Both the position numbers and the translations under genes were made by a program. From an uncultured Paracoccaceae bacterium (lineage in GTDB: Bacteria; Pseudomonadota; Alphaproteobacteria; Rhodobacterales; Rhodobacteraceae), in contig CAJXSR010000030.1 of the NCBI GenBank assembly GCA_913061275.1, positions 1 through 34,035 on the forward strand: DNA of 34,035 bases, read 5' to 3'. Shown here one piece after another: positions 31,480 to 34,035 of this stretch. The notes under the pieces are model-generated. The model had not been told where the DNA came from and made no database searches. It saw nothing but the letters and a program-made list of their open reading frames with translations. Within the stretch, counting starts at the first letter, position 1. Each line of letters starts with the position of its first letter.

Positions 31480-33960
31480 TCAGGTCTTCCTAGGTTTCAC
31501 CCGCCGCGTTGCTTCTGCCACTGTTGGGTCTTCTGGCCATGGATGGCGCGGGTAACGTCCGCGCATGTCTTTGCGCACATCCGCATAGGACGTTTGCCAA
31601 AAATTTGGCAGATCAGCGGTGGTTTGCACGGGGCGGCGTGCAGGCGACAGCAGCTCGATTAGCAAAGGAATGCGGTTGGGGCCTATGCAAGGGTGCTTTG
31701 TCAGGCCAAACAATTCTTGCAGACGCACCGATATGCTTGGATGCTCGCCACTGTAATCGACGGGTAGGGTGGTGCCTGTAGGGGCTTTAATACTTGCAGG
31801 GGCTTGGGTATTCAGTATTTGAAGCGTGTCCCATGACAGGGTATTTTGTAAAATCTCGTCCAAATTCAACCGCTTCAGGTCATCTGGCTTTTTCATACCT
31901 GAAAGATGTGGTTGCAACCAATGTTCCAAAGCATCCAGTAAAGTCGCATCAGACAGATCGGGCATATCAACGTCTTTATCACGCAGCCATTCTACACGGG
32001 CGCGAAACAGGTTTGCGGGCTTTGACCATGGCAATGCATTTAGACCAAGGTCGCGGATACCCTCGATCATACCTTGTGCCAAAGCATCATTCGGGCAATC
32101 TTTCCATTGTAGATCACTTAGTACCAAAGCCTGAAACCGCCGTTGCAGGCGTGCATCCACACGGCGTTCTCGCCTGTTCCACAAACAGATTTTCACGTCT
32201 TTAATCTGGTCACCATAAAGCTGTGTCAGTTCCGCCTCTGATAGGGCCACGCCCATGCGGATACGGGCCTCTTTGGCATCACCGTCCAGATCGGTGGCAA
32301 CGATTAAACGGTTGGCGGCCAACGTATCACCATCTTCCAGATAAGCACCCTTACCGCCTGACAACAAATAACGTGGCGCATCGCCTGCGCGGTGTAAACC
32401 GATGCGGTCAGGATAGGCAAGGGCGGCCATGGCCCCAAGCGAATGCGTTGTGTGGCCTTGTGGCTTTAGCCGTTTGGCTTCTTGTTTGATGGTGGCAATG
32501 ACTGCCCGATTGGCGCGGAGGGATTGTATGTTGTGGAACTTAGGCAGATCACGCAGGGCATCCCAACGCAGAGTTAGATCAGCAGGTAAATTGCGGCCTT
32601 CGCGGATCAAAGGATCGCGGGCTTCCAACAAGGCGGCCAACAGCCCTGCATCTTGCTTTGCCTGCAACAATACATGGGCAAGACGTGCGTGGGTTGGTAA
32701 GCCCGCCAGCTTTCGCCCGTACGCAGTGATGCGCTTGTCGGCATCCAAGGCGCCCAACATGCAAAGCAGGTCTTGGGCGGCTGTGTAATCCGCTGTGCGT
32801 GGTTGGCTTAAAAACGGCATTTCATTCGGGTCGCTTACCCCCCAAACTGCCAGTTCCAACACCAAACCAGTTAAATCGGTTGAACGAATTTCTGGGTCGG
32901 GGAAAGGCGTCATGCCACCGTTTTCACCTGCAGCCCACATTTTGTAGCAAACCCCTGCCGCCACACGTCCTGCGCGCCCTTCGCGCTGGGTTGCTTCGGC
33001 TTTGGTCACGCGGGTTGTAACCAGCCGTGACATGCCGGAACCACCATCAAAACGCGCCCGTCGTGCGCGCCCTGCATCAACCACAACTCGGATGTCAGGG
33101 ATGGTTAATGAGGTTTCAGCGATGGATGTGGCCAGAACCACCTTGCGGCCCTGTGCGGGGGGTGTAATGGCGGCACGTTGGTCTTTGAACGGCATCGCAC
33201 CATATAGGGGGCGAATAACAACATTGGGGCCAAGCGATTTACCCAACAGTTGTTGCACGCGGTTGATTTCACCTGCCCCTGGTAAAAACACCAAAACACC
33301 ACCATCGGTTTCGGATACGGCTGTAGCAATTAAACTTGCCGCCGCATCTTCAAAACGCGGCCCCTTGCGGCCTGCCTGCATCCAAGGTCGGGGCAGAAAA
33401 TTCTGTGTGACAGGATATGATTTCCCCATCGAGGTTATAATTGGCGCATCCCCCATTAAGGCCGCCACAGGGGCTGCATCCAGTGTGGCCGACATCACAA
33501 TCAGACTTAGATCATCGCGCAATGCAGCACGTATTTCCAAAGCAAGCGCTAACCCCAGATCCGCTTGCAGGCTGCGTTCATGAAACTCGTCAAAGATAAT
33601 ACAGGATATTTCGGGCAGTTCAGGGTCACTTTGGATCATGCGGGTCAAAATACCCTCGGTCACGACCTCAATTCGGGTGGTTTCACTAACCTTCGTGTCA
33701 CCGCGCATTCTATAGCCCACGGTTTTCCCGACAGGTTCGCTCAGCATATCCGCCATGCGTTCTGCCGCCGCACGGGTGGCAAGACGGCGGGGTTCCAACA
33801 TCAGTATTTTACGGCTGAAAAGCTGCTGTTCTAGTAAGAATAGCGGCACGCGCGTGGTTTTGCCTGCCCCCGGCGGGGCTTGTAACACTGCCTGATTAGC
33901 CGATTTTAGTGCTGCTAGCAGGTCAGGCAGGGCGGCTTCTATAGGTAGCACACCACTCAT
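31480..33960 (-). CDS. hrpB: ATP-dependent helicase HrpB
   Basis: This DEAH-box-type superfamily 2 helicase of the HrpB group has 826 residues, full length. Walker A is PPGAGKTT (29-36), motif II is DEFH (124-127, the HrpB variant of DEAH), SAT is at 157-159, and motifs V/VI are visible in LATSIAETSLTIPDIRVVVD and QREGRAGR. The helicase-associated HA2 and the HrpB C-terminal domain (ending HPWPEDPTVAEATRRVKPRK) are present. Its RNA substrate and role in most bacteria are unclear. The start ATG at 33960 is 28 bp from the adapter, so upstream control signals lie outside the contig. Confidence 0.95.
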   Translation of the reverse strand: MSGVLPIEAALPDLLAALKSANQAVLQAPPGAGKTTRVPLFLLEQQLFSRKILMLEPRRLATRAAAERMADMLSEPVGKTVGYRMRGDTKVSETTRIEVVTEGILTRMIQSDPELPEISCIIFDEFHERSLQADLGLALALEIRAALRDDLSLIVMSATLDAAPVAALMGDAPIITSMGKSYPVTQNFLPRPWMQAGRKGPRFEDAAASLIATAVSETDGGVLVFLPGAGEINRVQQLLGKSLGPNVVIRPLYGAMPFKDQRAAITPPAQGRKVVLATSIAETSLTIPDIRVVVDAGRARRARFDGGSGMSRLVTTRVTKAEATQREGRAGRVAAGVCYKMWAAGENGGMTPFPDPEIRSTDLTGLVLELAVWGVSDPNEMPFLSQPRTADYTAAQDLLCMLGALDADKRITAYGRKLAGLPTHARLAHVLLQAKQDAGLLAALLEARDPLIREGRNLPADLTLRWDALRDLPKFHNIQSLRANRAVIATIKQEAKRLKPQGHTTHSLGAMAALAYPDRIGLHRAGDAPRYLLSGGKGAYLEDGDTLAANRLIVATDLDGDAKEARIRMGVALSEAELTQLYGDQIKDVKICLWNRRERRVDARLQRRFQALVLSDLQWKDCPNDALAQGMIEGIRDLGLNALPWSKPANLFRARVEWLRDKDVDMPDLSDATLLDALEHWLQPHLSGMKKPDDLKRLNLDEILQNTLSWDTLQILNTQAPASIKAPTGTTLPVDYSGEHPSISVRLQELFGLTKHPCIGPNRIPLLIELLSPARRPVQTTADLPNFWQTSYADVRKDMRGRYPRHPWPEDPTVAEATRRVKPRKT

Positions 33961-33988
33961 AGGGCGTTACTTTCGAACAGCCCTGATC

Positions 33989-34035
33989 CTGTCTCTTATA
34001 CACATCTGACGCTGCCGACGATCTACTCTGTGTAG
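33989..34035 (-). other. Untrimmed Nextera (Tn5) sequencing adapter, right end
   Basis: This is the exact reverse complement of positions 2-48: the mosaic end CTGTCTCTTATACACATCT, then the read-1 tail and the same index bases. The two ends therefore form a perfect 47-bp terminal inverted repeat of artificial origin. Genuine sequence ends at about 33988, only 28 bp upstream of the hrpB start codon, so the hrpB promoter is not captured. Confidence 0.98.

Noticed and set aside
33860-33890. G+C-rich palindrome CCCCCGGCGGGG in hrpB
   Set aside because: It encodes the invariant Walker A region (APPGAGK), so the sequence is explained by the protein.
1-34035. 47-bp terminal inverted repeat, as of a transposon or linear plasmid
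   Set aside because: It is exactly the Nextera adapter with Tn5 mosaic end; it is a library artefact, and no transposase is present.
1-34035. CRISPR array, integrase, toxin-antitoxin or phage module
   Set aside because: I looked for spaced direct repeats and for these protein families on both strands and found none.

Overview
The window is a contig from an alphaproteobacterium, most likely a marine Rhodobacterales (Roseobacter group) lineage with moderate rather than high G+C. This is inferred from gene content and pairings: pcm-tolC, a divergent metR/metF pair, an ornithine decarboxylase divergent from an Lrp-type regulator, a 104-residue DUF6280-like protein, a hedgehog/intein (Hint) secreted protein and a TIGR04283 glycosyltransferase. 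Nothing in the sequence fixes genus or species. Both ends carry untrimmed Nextera/Tn5 library adapter (1-48 and 33989-34035), so about 33.9 kb is genuine and the left-hand gene is cut by the library, not by biology.

Layout. 49-851: truncated GIY-YIG nuclease-domain gene and tRNA-Cys. 1.0-4.5 kb: small outer-membrane barrel protein, a YdjM/DUF457-like membrane protein, cobQ, and an acidic protein with PopZ-like architecture. 4.7-6.7 kb: tolC and a variant pcm. 6.8-10.2 kb: the most unusual part, a DUF2235 alpha/beta-hydrolase divergent from a translationally coupled trio: a PhyH-type Fe(II)/2-oxoglutarate oxygenase, a PhnZ-like HD-domain protein and a dienelactone-hydrolase-like enzyme. 10.2-17.6 kb: ornithine decarboxylase, Lrp regulator, valS, an unlisted 57-codon Tat-signal ORF, a HisC-like aminotransferase and a class V glyoxylate-type aminotransferase. 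17.8-24.9 kb: MsbA-like ABC exporter, TIGR04283 glycosyltransferase, ygfZ, MBL-fold hydrolase, inositol-monophosphatase-like suhB, metR and metF with a MetR box between them. 25-28.8 kb: Hint-domain protein, an NAD-dependent epimerase whose start is separated from its reading frame by an A8 tract, efp and the DUF6280-like gene. 28.9-34 kb: BenE-type transporter, a broken gene, a DUF3461 protein and hrpB.

Most of the window is housekeeping: B12, methionine/folate, translation (valS, efp, tRNA-Cys), Fe-S-linked ygfZ and envelope export. The best candidate for an undescribed system is the oxygenase-HD-hydrolase operon at 7981-10207. It has the two-step logic of PhnY/PhnZ and TmpA/TmpB (a 2-oxoglutarate hydroxylase feeding a diiron HD oxygenase), but its HD member has a different substrate-lid sequence and a hydrolase is fused into the operon. 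Other points of interest are the PopZ-like protein, the Tat mini-protein, the palindrome embedded in valS, the A8 frame break and the broken gene at 30140-30758.
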